Source of the DNA: Firmicutes bacterium UBA4975
Lineage (GTDB): Bacteria; Bacillota; Proteinivoracia; UBA4975
Direction: 5' to 3'
Length of the DNA: 11,100 nt
NCBI GenBank assembly: GCA_002397155.1
Contig: DGZR01000005.1
Coordinates: 16,355-27,454, forward strand
Shown here: piece after piece, positions 1 to 6,847 of the stretch
Numbering within the stretch: the first letter of the stretch is position 1
Layout: the number at the start of each line of letters is the position of its first letter
Notes under the pieces: generated by a model
What the model was told of the DNA's origin: nothing
What the model saw: only the letters and a program-made list of their open reading frames with translations
The model's database searches: none
Made by a program: the position numbers and the translations under genes

Positions 1-1448
1 AGAAAATCATTAAGTTCCTTGATTTTATCGGCAGCCGGCTTTTCGTGGATGCGGTAGAGAAAGGGCCGATTCAGACCGGCAAAGTGCCGGGCCACCGTCT
101 CATTGGCCACCAGCATGAACTCCTCGATTATCCGGTCGGCAATGGTCCTGGGTCTGGGAACAATGGCCACCGGCTTGCCCTTGTCGTCCAGCTCGACCTC
201 CGTTTCCGGAAAATCGAAGTCTATGGCCCCCCTCTTGGCCCTGCAGCGAGTGAGAACCTCAGCCAGTTCAGCCATTATCTTGAACTGGGGGACCAAGGAG
301 CCGTACTTGCCGGAGAGGGCCCGATCCCCTTCTTCGAGGATGCGCCGGACCTCCTCATAGGTCATCCGCGCTTTAACCCGGATTACCCCCTTGGCAAAGG
401 TGTAATCCCTAACCCGGCCATCCCGGTCGATGTCCATGACCAGACTGGTAGTGAGCCTGTCCTGGCCCGGATTTAGACTGCAGATGCCGTTTGAAAGCTC
501 TTCCGGCAGCATGGGAATGACTCGGTCCACTAAGTAGGCGCTGGTCCCCCGGTTTTCCGCCTCTTTGTCCAGCGCCGACCCCGGCCGAACATAGTGGGAG
601 ACATCGGCGATGTGCACCCCCAGGCGGTAGCCCCCGCCGGTCTTGGCCACAGAGACAGCGTCGTCCAGGTCCTTGGCCTGGGCCCCGTCGATGGTAACGA
701 TGTCCTGGTCCCTAAAGTCCCGGCGGCCCTCAAGGTCCTGGGGCCCCAGGGACTGGGACACGGCCTGGGCCTCTCGGAGGGCCCCGGAAGGGAATTTGAG
801 GGGCAGGCCATGCTGGTAGATTATCGAGAGGATGTCGGTGCCGGGGGCGTCCTTGTTGCCCAGCCGCTGGATGACCCGGCCCTCGGGGTCTTTGCGCCCC
901 TGGGGCCAACGGGTGATTTCCACCACCACTTTTTCCTGGTTTCGGGCGCCGCTGTAATCGTCCTTATTGACGAGAATGTCCCAGTTCAGGCGTTTCTCGT
1001 CGGGGATGACAAAGCTGTACTGCTTGCCCTTGTCAAAAGTGCCCACCACCGTGGTGTTGTGACGCTGAAGGATGCGAATCACTTCGCCCTCGGCCTTTGC
1101 CCCGCTGCTCTTGCCCAGGAGCCGCGCCACCACCCGGTCATTGTGCATAGCGCCGTTGGTGTCCGCCTGGGCGATAAAGACATCCTCCCGACCCTCTTTA
1201 TCGGGGATGAGGAAGGCAAACCCCTTGGCATTGCCCTGGAGGTGGCCCACTACCAGATTCATGCGCTCAGGCACGCCGTACCGGTCCCAGCGAGTGCGAA
1301 TGACTTCCCCCCGGGCTTCCATCGCCTCTAGTAAGCGGGAAAATTCTTTGACCTGGGTCTCTTTTAGATTAAATGACGAGATTAATTCTTCCTTGGTCAA
1401 GGGCTTGTAAGCCTTCTTGGCCATAAATTCCAAAATCCTACTTTTCAT
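1..1448 (-). CDS. rnr: Ribonuclease R (3'-5' exoribonuclease), 5' part, cut by window edge
   Basis: Processive 3'-5' hydrolytic exoribonuclease of the RNB family, which degrades structured RNA and acts in RNA quality control with SmpB/tmRNA. About 482 residues are visible. Residues 1-65 form a winged-helix N-terminal domain (starts MKSRILEFMAKKAYKPLT). Two cold-shock-like OB domains follow at about 66-130 and 135-200. The RNB catalytic domain starts near 245 and continues past the edge. Its metal-binding motif is present as D254, D260, D262 and D263 (IDGAQAKDLDDAVSV), the same D-x5-D-x-D-D spacing as E. coli RNase R. Further RNB blocks are HIADVSHYV (279-287) and IPMLPEELSNGICSLNP (311-327). 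The rest of RNB and the S1 domain lie beyond position 1. The ATG start has GAGG about 9 nt upstream. The gene is divergent from the M1-like gene. Bacillota often have smpB next, which would be outside the window. Family assignment is very secure. Confidence 0.97.
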   Translation of the reverse strand, partial: MKSRILEFMAKKAYKPLTKEELISSFNLKETQVKEFSRLLEAMEARGEVIRTRWDRYGVPERMNLVVGHLQGNAKGFAFLIPDKEGREDVFIAQADTNGAMHNDRVVARLLGKSSGAKAEGEVIRILQRHNTTVVGTFDKGKQYSFVIPDEKRLNWDILVNKDDYSGARNQEKVVVEITRWPQGRKDPEGRVIQRLGNKDAPGTDILSIIYQHGLPLKFPSGALREAQAVSQSLGPQDLEGRRDFRDQDIVTIDGAQAKDLDDAVSVAKTGGGYRLGVHIADVSHYVRPGSALDKEAENRGTSAYLVDRVIPMLPEELSNGICSLNPGQDRLTTSLVMDIDRDGRVRDYTFAKGVIRVKARMTYEEVRRILEEGDRALSGKYGSLVPQFKIMAELAEVLTRCRAKRGAIDFDFPETEVELDDKGKPVAIVPRPRTIADRIIEEFMLVANETVARHFAGLNRPFLYRIHEKPAADKIKELNDF

Positions 1449-1532
1449 CTGATAAACCTCGCATTCTTTGCAGGAAAAACCCCTGCCAAAATAGAAGTTA
1501 TTTTAAGTCAATTCATATCAGGGGGGATTTTA
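1449..1532. other. Divergent intergenic region with an inverted repeat
   Basis: This 84-bp gap between rnr and the M1-like gene must hold both promoters. An inverted repeat GCAGG (1470-1474) / CCTGC (1482-1486) with a 7-nt centre sits in the middle. On the minus strand it would form a hairpin in the rnr leader. I could not assign a convincing -35/-10 pair on either strand. The best plus-strand candidate is TTGCAG followed 18 nt later by TAGAAG, which is weak. The repeat could be an operator, a leader hairpin or chance. Confidence 0.3.
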
Positions 1533-3077
1533 ATGTCAAGGCTGATAGCCCGAAACCTCGCCGATTCCCTTAAAAGGTTTTCCTATTCCGCCGTCCATTA
1601 TGATATTGACCTCAACCTCAATCCCCGCCGCAAGGCAATCCGGGCAAACGTCGCCATCACTCTTGTCCTCAACCAGAGCACTCGTAGTTTAAGCTTTTTT
1701 CTGGGGGAACAATTTGGCCTGGAGGGCATCAATTACCTGGGCATATCCCTGCCCTGTAAAGTAAGCGCCGCCGGTCACGGCCTCAATCTCTTGGCCGCAG
1801 TCTTGCCCCGGCGACCCGACCTAGGCGAAAGAATTGTGGTAAACCTTGCTTACTCCTGGGAAGAACCGGCCTGGGACGGCGCTCTCGACCTTCCCCCCGG
1901 CGCCTACTGGTATCCCTTCTCCCCCCTGCCGGATAAGTACACCTGCTCTTTAGACGTCATCGCCGACGAGTCTATCCGAGTGCTGGGCCCGGGCCAGTTC
2001 GAGGGCACCCGACCCGCCGGCACTAGGGTTTGCAGCCAGTGGCGTGCCACCTCCCCCTTTCGGGGGATACAAGTGGTGGCGGGGAACTTTCTCAAGACTG
2101 CTCGGGAAACCCAGCCGCCCATGGAAGTGGCCTATCCCCGGAAGTTCCTCAACCAGGGTAAAGCCCTGGCCAACTACAGCGAAGAAATCCTCCGCTTTTA
2201 TGGCGAACTCTTGGGCCCCCCGCCCTTTCCCTCCCTCATCCTGGTCTTGACTGAAGAGGCGGAACCCGCCGACCACTCCTCCTTCTTCATCTCCAGTCTG
2301 AGCGCCGGCGCTTTGGCGGAGAAAAAGGAAGAAAATCCCGGCAAGGAAGGATATGTCCACCAATACCAACTCTTGGCGGAAAACCTGGCCCAGCACTGGC
2401 TCAAGGACAATCAGGCTGTGCCCCGCCCCCAAGAGGCTTGGTACTTGGCCGGTCTGGCCAAGTATTGTAGCTGGTTGGCGGTAGAAGCCAAGCACGGGCG
2501 AGCCCGGCGAGAAGTCTTTTTGACCGGGGCCCGGGACCAGGTTCTGGCGGGACCGAAAATCCCCCTTTGCCAGGGGGCCGACGGGGCTTGGGCCCCCCAG
2601 CCGCCCTGGGTGGCTGCCAAGGCGGGCTGGCTTTTCCAAGTCTGCCACGGCCTGGCGGGGCAAGGGTTTCTGCCCGCTCTCCGGGAAAACCTGGCCCTGC
2701 ACCGGGACAGCGCCCCCACGGCGGCGGAGTTTATCCTGGGCCTGGGCCAGTTGGCCGGATGGGATTTCAGCCCGCTATACAAGGCCTGGTGCCAGACTCG
2801 GCACCAACTGAAAATAGAGATTGCCGACTGCCAAAACCAACAAGACCAAGAGGGCAACTGGCAGCTATCCTTTAGCTTAGTCAACCGGGGCCGGATACCC
2901 TGGCCCCACCCCGTGGGGCTGGAGATTACCTTATCCGAAGGGCCCCGGCGGCGCGCTTTGCTGCCCCTGCAAAAAGAACCCCATGTCCTGTCTGTAGAGA
3001 GCCCGGCCCAGACCATCACCGTCGATCCCGACCACAACCTGCTAAACTGGGCGGAAACCGAAGTCTACCAGGTGTAA
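1533..3077 (+). CDS. M1-aminopeptidase-like protein, apparently catalytically dead (pseudopeptidase)
   Basis: A 514-residue protein with the layout of bacterial M1 (gluzincin) metallopeptidases. A beta-rich N-terminal domain spans about 15-190 (YDIDLNLNPRRKAIRANVAI). A helical catalytic-type domain spans about 200-430, and a beta-type C-terminal segment about 432-514 includes VDPDHNLL. The segment ENLAQHW (283-289) lines up with the HELAHQW consensus, putting E, N and Q at the H, E and H positions. Downstream, WYLAG (303-307) lines up with WLNEG, so the third zinc ligand Glu becomes A306. The GxMEN-like region near 240-255 keeps only a Glu-rich remnant followed by FFISS. Zinc peptidase activity is therefore unlikely; a binding or scaffold role is inference. 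No signal peptide or membrane segment is seen, so it is probably cytoplasmic. The ATG follows AGGGGGG at 7 nt. The frame is intact and codon use matches its neighbours. It is the only plus-strand gene here. Confidence 0.8.
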   Translation: MSRLIARNLADSLKRFSYSAVHYDIDLNLNPRRKAIRANVAITLVLNQSTRSLSFFLGEQFGLEGINYLGISLPCKVSAAGHGLNLLAAVLPRRPDLGERIVVNLAYSWEEPAWDGALDLPPGAYWYPFSPLPDKYTCSLDVIADESIRVLGPGQFEGTRPAGTRVCSQWRATSPFRGIQVVAGNFLKTARETQPPMEVAYPRKFLNQGKALANYSEEILRFYGELLGPPPFPSLILVLTEEAEPADHSSFFISSLSAGALAEKKEENPGKEGYVHQYQLLAENLAQHWLKDNQAVPRPQEAWYLAGLAKYCSWLAVEAKHGRARREVFLTGARDQVLAGPKIPLCQGADGAWAPQPPWVAAKAGWLFQVCHGLAGQGFLPALRENLALHRDSAPTAAEFILGLGQLAGWDFSPLYKAWCQTRHQLKIEIADCQNQQDQEGNWQLSFSLVNRGRIPWPHPVGLEITLSEGPRRRALLPLQKEPHVLSVESPAQTITVDPDHNLLNWAETEVYQV

Positions 3078-3093
3078 AAACCCTAGATTTTTT

Positions 3094-3648
3094 TCAAAGT
3101 CCCAGAGCGGGGGCAATTCCCTGCATAGCCCCTAAGCCCAGGGCGATAAATTCCTCCAGGGCCAAGCCCAATTCCGGAGTGCAGCGGGCGATCTGTTCCC
3201 GGTTGGCCCCCCGGGCGAATTGCTTTTCAGCGAAACGCTTGCCGACAAACTCAGGATCAAGAGGGGCTAGTTTCTTCTTGGGATGGACGAGGGCGGCGGC
3301 CACGATTAAGCCGGTCAGGGGGTCGGCTGAGTAAAGAGCGCTGTCCATAAGGCTCTGCCTGGGCAATCCGTGGGCAGGATTATGGACCTTGACCGCGTAA
3401 ACTATGTCCGGCGGCAAACCCATTGCCCCTAATATTTCCGCCCCTGCCAGGCTGTGTCTCTCCGGCGCTCCGGCGGTTTCCTCATAGTCGATATCGTGGA
3501 GGAGGCCCGCCAGGGCCCATTTCTTTTCATCGCCCCCCAGGCGCCGGGCCAGTTTTCCCATCACCGCCTCGACTGCATACATGTGCTTGAGCAGATTGAC
3601 GTTTTGCACCCGGCTTTGCACGGCTGCCAGGGCTTGGTCTCGCTCCAT
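3094..3648 (-). CDS. HD-domain (HDIG-type) metal-dependent phosphohydrolase
   Basis: A 184-residue single-domain HD protein, probably soluble and cytoplasmic. Metal-ligand candidates in HD order are H22 (LLKHMYAVEAVM), H51-D52 (LLHDIDYE), H65 (ERHSLAGAEI), H89 (VKVHNPAHG) and D109 (YSADPLTGLI). This pattern matches the stand-alone HDIG family, whose members hydrolyse phosphoester or nucleotide substrates; the substrate cannot be read from the sequence. I chose the ATG at 3648 because AAGGAGG lies 9 nt upstream. An ATG at 3678 would precede that site and add ten unconserved residues. It has its own promoter and is separated from the upstream operon by a terminator. It converges with the M1-like gene, the stops being about 16 bp apart. 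Confidence 0.88.
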   Translation of the reverse strand: MERDQALAAVQSRVQNVNLLKHMYAVEAVMGKLARRLGGDEKKWALAGLLHDIDYEETAGAPERHSLAGAEILGAMGLPPDIVYAVKVHNPAHGLPRQSLMDSALYSADPLTGLIVAAALVHPKKKLAPLDPEFVGKRFAEKQFARGANREQIARCTPELGLALEEFIALGLGAMQGIAPALGL

Positions 3649-3686
3649 AAGGAAAAACCTCCTTTTCCCTCTTCCCATCTTCTCCC

Positions 3687-3695
3687 ATTATAGCA
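3687..3695 (-). promoter_or_regulatory. Extended -10 promoter for the HD-domain gene
   Basis: The minus strand reads TGCTATAAT, a perfect extended -10 element (TG-N-TATAAT). It lies about 40 nt upstream of the HD gene ATG. The -35 position falls in the stem of the preceding terminator (AGCGGC), which is a poor match, so the promoter would depend on the TG extension. The predicted start is near 3680. Confidence 0.6.
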
Positions 3696-3715
3696 AAAGC
3701 GGCCCCGAGGCCGCT
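3694..3715 (-). terminator. Intrinsic terminator at the end of the flavoprotein operon
   Basis: The minus strand has AGCGGCC, loop TCGG, GGCCGCT, then TTTTG: a perfect 7-bp GC-rich stem with a short U-run. The hairpin overlaps the stop codon of the DUF1667 gene and abuts the -10 element of the next gene. Confidence 0.75.
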
Positions 3716-4073
3716 AATCTTTGCCTATTTCCGCCACGGTGCGGGTGGCGATGAGATCGACCCCGGTGCCGGCCAGGTCGGGGCAAACTACCTGGCCCAC
3801 CCGGACCGGAGCCTCAACCAGGAGGCTGTTGGCCCTGGCCAGGCATTCCCAGAGCCTGTCCTTGGGCACCGGCCCCCGAGTGCGGACGGGCAGCAGGACA
3901 ATTTCCCCGCCCCTCAAGGGGACAGTGGTGGTGAGAATCCTCATAGGCGCCGCCGCTTCCTGCCGGGCCCAATCCCTCCCTCGGGGACAGCTATAACCTT
4001 GGGCCCTTTCCCCCTCCACTTCGATCCGGCAGCCCAGGGGACAGATGATACAGGTCATGGTCTTTTTCATCAT
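3714..4073 (-). CDS. DUF1667 protein with four-cysteine N-terminal cluster
   Basis: A 119-residue protein of the DUF1667 family, which usually accompanies the two flavoproteins encoded just upstream. The N-terminus holds C8, C11, C15 and C29 (TCIICPLGC, then YSCPRG). This CxxCxxxC-x13-C arrangement recalls the N-terminal [4Fe-4S] motif of molybdopterin oxidoreductases. C77 and C97 lie further on. The C-terminal part (VRVGQVVCPDLAGTGVDLIA, 90-109) is the family's conserved block. It may be a small iron-sulfur electron carrier or subunit for the partner oxidoreductases; this is inference, since the family has no settled biochemical role that I can cite. Its ATG overlaps the upstream TGA (ATGA), indicating translational coupling. 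A second ATG directly follows the first and could equally be used. The operon terminator overlaps its stop codon. Confidence 0.85.
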   Translation of the reverse strand: MMKKTMTCIICPLGCRIEVEGERAQGYSCPRGRDWARQEAAAPMRILTTTVPLRGGEIVLLPVRTRGPVPKDRLWECLARANSLLVEAPVRVGQVVCPDLAGTGVDLIATRTVAEIGKD

Positions 4074-5308
4074 TTTTCACCCCGGCAGTGTATTGTCAGG
4101 CTGTCAGCGGCGGGAATATCGGCAGTGGGGACTTTTATTTCCACCATTTCCGCCGGCAGGGCACCCCGGCGTCGCTTGCGCCAGATCACCCGCCCCCCCG
4201 AAACCACCTCGATGACGGCCTCTTGCCGGGGTTTTCTCACCCGGAATAAAAAGCTCACAGTCCCCGATACCGGCAGAGACAGGCGCTGGGGCACCACATA
4301 GCTCACGTTTTCTCCGGGCCCCACCGCCAGCTCCCGGCCCCGAACCGGCCGGGCCAGCCAGGCCACAGCCCCCGCCGCCGCCCGCCGGCTTTCTAGAGTG
4401 ACGTTGTCCGCCAAGTCGTGGACGTGGACCACATTGCCGCAAGCAAAGACACCGGGAACGCTGGTGGACAAGGTCTGATCAACCCGGGGTCCGCCGCTCA
4501 CCGGGTCCAGTTCAATGCCCAGTTGGCGGGACAGTTCGTTTTCGGGGACCAGCCCCACCGAGAGGAGCAGCGTGTCGCAGGGAAAGTAGCGCTGGCTGCC
4601 TGGCCGGGGTTGGAACTCCTCGTCTACCTGGGCCAGGGTTACCCCTCTCAAGCGCTTCTTGCCATGGATTTCCACCAGGGTGTGGCTGAGGTAGAGGGGA
4701 ATGGCAAAGTCTTCCAAGCACTGGGCGATATTGCGGGCCAAGCCGCCGGACCATGGCATGAGCTCGGCCACCGCCAGAACATCAGCCCCTTCCAAGGTCA
4801 GGCGCCGAGCCATGATGAGGCCGATATCCCCCGAACCGAGGATGACCGCCCGGCGGCCGGGTAAGTAACCCTCCACATTGATGAGGCGCTGGGCTGTCCC
4901 GGCAGTGTAAATGCCCGCCGGCCGGGTTCCCGGGATGTTAAGGGCGCCCCGGGTCCGTTCCCGGCAGCCCATGGCCAGGATTATCGCCCCGGCTTGAATT
5001 TCAATGAGGCCTGCGGGAGAAAGAGCCCTGACTAAACCGGGGGCGACTTCCATGACCATAGTATCGGTGAGAAGCCTGACGCCGGCCGGCCCCAACTGGT
5101 CGATAAAGCGCTGGGCGTACTCCACTCCCGTCAGTTCTTCGCCGAAGAGGTGGAGGCCGAAACCGCTGTGGATACACTGCTGCAGTATTCCTCCCGGGAA
5201 TTGCTCCCGTTCGATGATGAGGACATCTTCAAGGCCCAGACGCTTGGCTTCCAGAGCCGCGCCCATTCCGGCGGGGCCGCCGCCAATAACTACTAATTCC
5301 GCTTTCAC
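4070..5308 (-). CDS. NAD(P)/FAD-dependent oxidoreductase of the GlpA-associated type
   Basis: A 412-residue flavoprotein of the pyridine nucleotide-disulfide oxidoreductase superfamily. The FAD Rossmann motif is at 9-14 (VVIGGGPAGMG). The segment PGGILQQCIHSGFGLH (38-53) is characteristic of the subgroup paired with GlpA-like proteins. The NAD(P)-binding motif is ILGSGDIG (156-163), and the second FAD block is VPGVFACGNVVHVHDLADN (284-302). No CxxC redox disulfide is seen, so it is not a thioredoxin-reductase-type enzyme. Residues from about 330 form an extra beta-rich C-terminal extension. The likely role is electron transfer between the GlpA-like subunit and NAD(P) or another carrier in a cytoplasmic complex; this is inference from the conserved three-gene set. 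It starts with GTG, overlaps the upstream stop by 4 nt (GTGA) and has a G-rich ribosome site (AGGGGG) 8 nt away. Confidence 0.88.
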   Translation of the reverse strand: MKAELVVIGGGPAGMGAALEAKRLGLEDVLIIEREQFPGGILQQCIHSGFGLHLFGEELTGVEYAQRFIDQLGPAGVRLLTDTMVMEVAPGLVRALSPAGLIEIQAGAIILAMGCRERTRGALNIPGTRPAGIYTAGTAQRLINVEGYLPGRRAVILGSGDIGLIMARRLTLEGADVLAVAELMPWSGGLARNIAQCLEDFAIPLYLSHTLVEIHGKKRLRGVTLAQVDEEFQPRPGSQRYFPCDTLLLSVGLVPENELSRQLGIELDPVSGGPRVDQTLSTSVPGVFACGNVVHVHDLADNVTLESRRAAAGAVAWLARPVRGRELAVGPGENVSYVVPQRLSLPVSGTVSFLFRVRKPRQEAVIEVVSGGRVIWRKRRRGALPAEMVEIKVPTADIPAADSLTIHCRGEK

Positions 5309-6741
5309 CGCTCTTCCCCCTTTGCCAGAAGTCCGGCCAAAACCTCTGAGCCGGGCCCGGACTTGGTCACTGCCAACGGGGATATACCCAGTTCCCGAGA
5401 CATGATAGCCAGGAGGCGGGGCAGGCAGAACCCGCCCTGGCAGCGGCCGCCCCCCACCCGGGTGCGCCGCTTTAATCCATCCAGGGTGACGGCGGGTAGA
5501 GGCCGGTGCAGGGCGTCGACGATTTCTCCTTCACTGACCCCTTCACAGCGGCAGATGATCCGGCCGTACAGGGGATTTTCCCGAATCCGTTCCTCTCTTT
5601 CCGCCAAGGGCAAATCCCGCAGGCGCAATAGAGGCGGTCTCTTAATCCGTTCTCTTGGTTCTAGTTCCCTCAGCCCGCCCACCAACTGAACCAAGCGCTC
5701 CCAGATAGCCGGTGCCGCGCTGAGCCCCGGAGACTGGATGCCGCCGGCATCGATCCAGCCCTTCACCCGAGCTGAGCTGCGCAGGACAAAGTCTCCGCTG
5801 TCACAGACTGCCCGCAAACCCGCAAAGGAAGCTATCACCCGGCGGAGGGGCAGGTCGGGGAATAGTTTTCGAGCGCCCCGCTGGATCTCCGCCAGCCCCT
5901 CCCCAGTGGTGGAACGGTCTTCCCGGTCCCAAACCGGCTGGGCCGTGGGGCCCACCAGCACATTACCCTCCACCGTGGGCAGGACCAATATTCCCTTGCT
6001 GACCGGATTTGGCAGAGGAAAGACCACCTGACGAACAAAACCGGAAATATCCTTGTCCAGGAGAAGGTACTCTCCCTTTCGAGGTAAGATATCGTAGCGC
6101 TCCGCCCCGGCCAGGGCCGCCAGGAGGTCGGCCTTGATCCCCCCTGCATTGAGGACGATGGGGGCCAGCAGGGGCCCCCGGCTGGTATCTACCCCCCGTA
6201 GGGTCTCCTCTCCAACCCGGATGCCGGTCACCTCGGCATTAAAGTAAAAGTCCGTCCCGTTAACAGCGGCAGTCTCGGCCAGGGCCAGGACCAGCTCCCA
6301 GGGGGAGACGATGGCCGCGCTGGGGGCATAGAGGGCGGCCGCCGCGTCCGGGCTGAGGTTAGGCTCCCGGTTCAGGAGTTCGTCCCGGCCCAGAAGGGCC
6401 AGATCGGCTACGCCGTTGGCCCGGCCCCGGGCCAAGAGAATGTCCAGGGCACTTTCTTCCCCCTCCCCGGCCACTACCAAGGAGCCTGTGGGACAAAAGG
6501 GCACGTCCAGCTCCCGGCAAAGCTGGGGATAGAGGGAATTGCCCCGGACATTTAGCTCGGCCGCCAGGGTCCCGGGCAGGGGGTCGTAGCCGGCGTGAAC
6601 GATGCCGCTGTTGGCCCCGCTGGCCCCCAGAGCCACTTCCGCTCCCTCCTCGACCAAGGCGACCTTGAGGTTGTAGCGGGAAAGGGCATAGGCGGCCCCG
6701 CAGCCTACTACCCCCGCCCCGATTATTACCACATCGTACAA
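5305..6741 (-). CDS. GlpA-like FAD oxidoreductase (DAO family) with C-terminal BFD-like [2Fe-2S] domain
   Basis: A 478-residue protein of the glycerol-3-phosphate dehydrogenase / L-2-hydroxyglutarate oxidase family. The N-terminal FAD motif is GAGVVG (8-13), with E31 placed to bind the FAD ribose and GASGANSGIVHAGYD (39-53) near the flavin. A DAO fold fills the middle. The C-terminal BFD-like domain has C397, C399, C434 and C439 (IICRCEG, then GGRCQGGFC), the C-x-C / C-x4-C pattern of a [2Fe-2S] site. The likely role is anaerobic oxidation of sn-glycerol-3-phosphate or a similar 2-hydroxy substrate with its two operon partners; the substrate is not proven by sequence. I chose the TTG start because GGAGGGG lies 8 nt upstream and the FAD motif then begins at residue 8. 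An in-frame ATG at 6813 would place a strong intrinsic terminator inside the coding region. Confidence 0.88.
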   Translation of the reverse strand: MYDVVIIGAGVVGCGAAYALSRYNLKVALVEEGAEVALGASGANSGIVHAGYDPLPGTLAAELNVRGNSLYPQLCRELDVPFCPTGSLVVAGEGEESALDILLARGRANGVADLALLGRDELLNREPNLSPDAAAALYAPSAAIVSPWELVLALAETAAVNGTDFYFNAEVTGIRVGEETLRGVDTSRGPLLAPIVLNAGGIKADLLAALAGAERYDILPRKGEYLLLDKDISGFVRQVVFPLPNPVSKGILVLPTVEGNVLVGPTAQPVWDREDRSTTGEGLAEIQRGARKLFPDLPLRRVIASFAGLRAVCDSGDFVLRSSARVKGWIDAGGIQSPGLSAAPAIWERLVQLVGGLRELEPRERIKRPPLLRLRDLPLAEREERIRENPLYGRIICRCEGVSEGEIVDALHRPLPAVTLDGLKRRTRVGGGRCQGGFCLPRLLAIMSRELGISPLAVTKSGPGSEVLAGLLAKGEER

Positions 6742-6749
6742 AAGTAAGT

Positions 6750-6756
6750 CCCCTCC
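6750..6756 (-). promoter_or_regulatory. Ribosome binding site deciding a TTG start of the GlpA-like gene
   Basis: The minus strand reads GGAGGGG, then 8 nt (ACTTACTT), then TTG. No other good ribosome site serves an alternative in-frame start close to the FAD motif. It lies just after the leader attenuator, so translation would require read-through of the attenuator. Confidence 0.7.
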
Positions 6757-6766
6757 CCCATGGACG

Positions 6767-6807
6767 AAAAAAACCGCAACAGACACCTCACGGTGACTGG
6801 CGCGGCT
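6767..6807 (-). terminator. Leader attenuator (intrinsic terminator) upstream of the GlpA-like gene
   Basis: Between the promoter and the TTG start, the minus strand forms a long hairpin. The 5' arm is at 6792-6807, the GTGA loop at 6788-6791 and the 3' arm at 6772-6787. Pairing runs as four base pairs, a T.T mismatch, three pairs, a C.T mismatch, a G.U pair and then four GC pairs (CCGC/GCGG). T7 follows at 6773-6767. Lying in the leader of its own transcript, it acts before any coding sequence. In Bacillus the glpD leader has such a terminator, controlled by GlpP antitermination; the same logic here is inference. Confidence 0.75.
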
Positions 6808-6847
6808 CTCCATTTCTCAGGCCGTCCTTTTTTAGTTTTCCCCATTT

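Noticed and set aside
594..1331. A 245-codon plus-strand open frame opposite rnr
   Set aside because: It lies entirely antisense to the well-conserved RNase R sequence, has no ribosome site and shows low-complexity GC-driven composition. It is a shadow of rnr.
1950..3037. Long minus-strand open frames (1950-2702 and 2411-3037) opposite the M1-like gene
   Set aside because: They are antisense frames created by GC-rich third positions. The plus-strand frame has the recognisable fold pattern and the ribosome site.
3060..3094. Possible bidirectional terminator between the convergent M1-like and HD genes
   Set aside because: A T7 run is present on the plus strand, but the only stem I could draw (GGT/ACC plus CTA/TAG with an internal loop) is too weak to claim.
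6742..6813. In-frame ATG extension of the GlpA-like protein
   Set aside because: It would encode residues across the attenuator hairpin and its T7 run and place 24 extra residues before the FAD motif. The TTG at 6741 has the better ribosome site.
6742..6841. Riboswitch in the flavoprotein operon leader
   Set aside because: The leader is only about 100 nt and mostly consists of the terminator hairpin. I could not recognise any known aptamer core.
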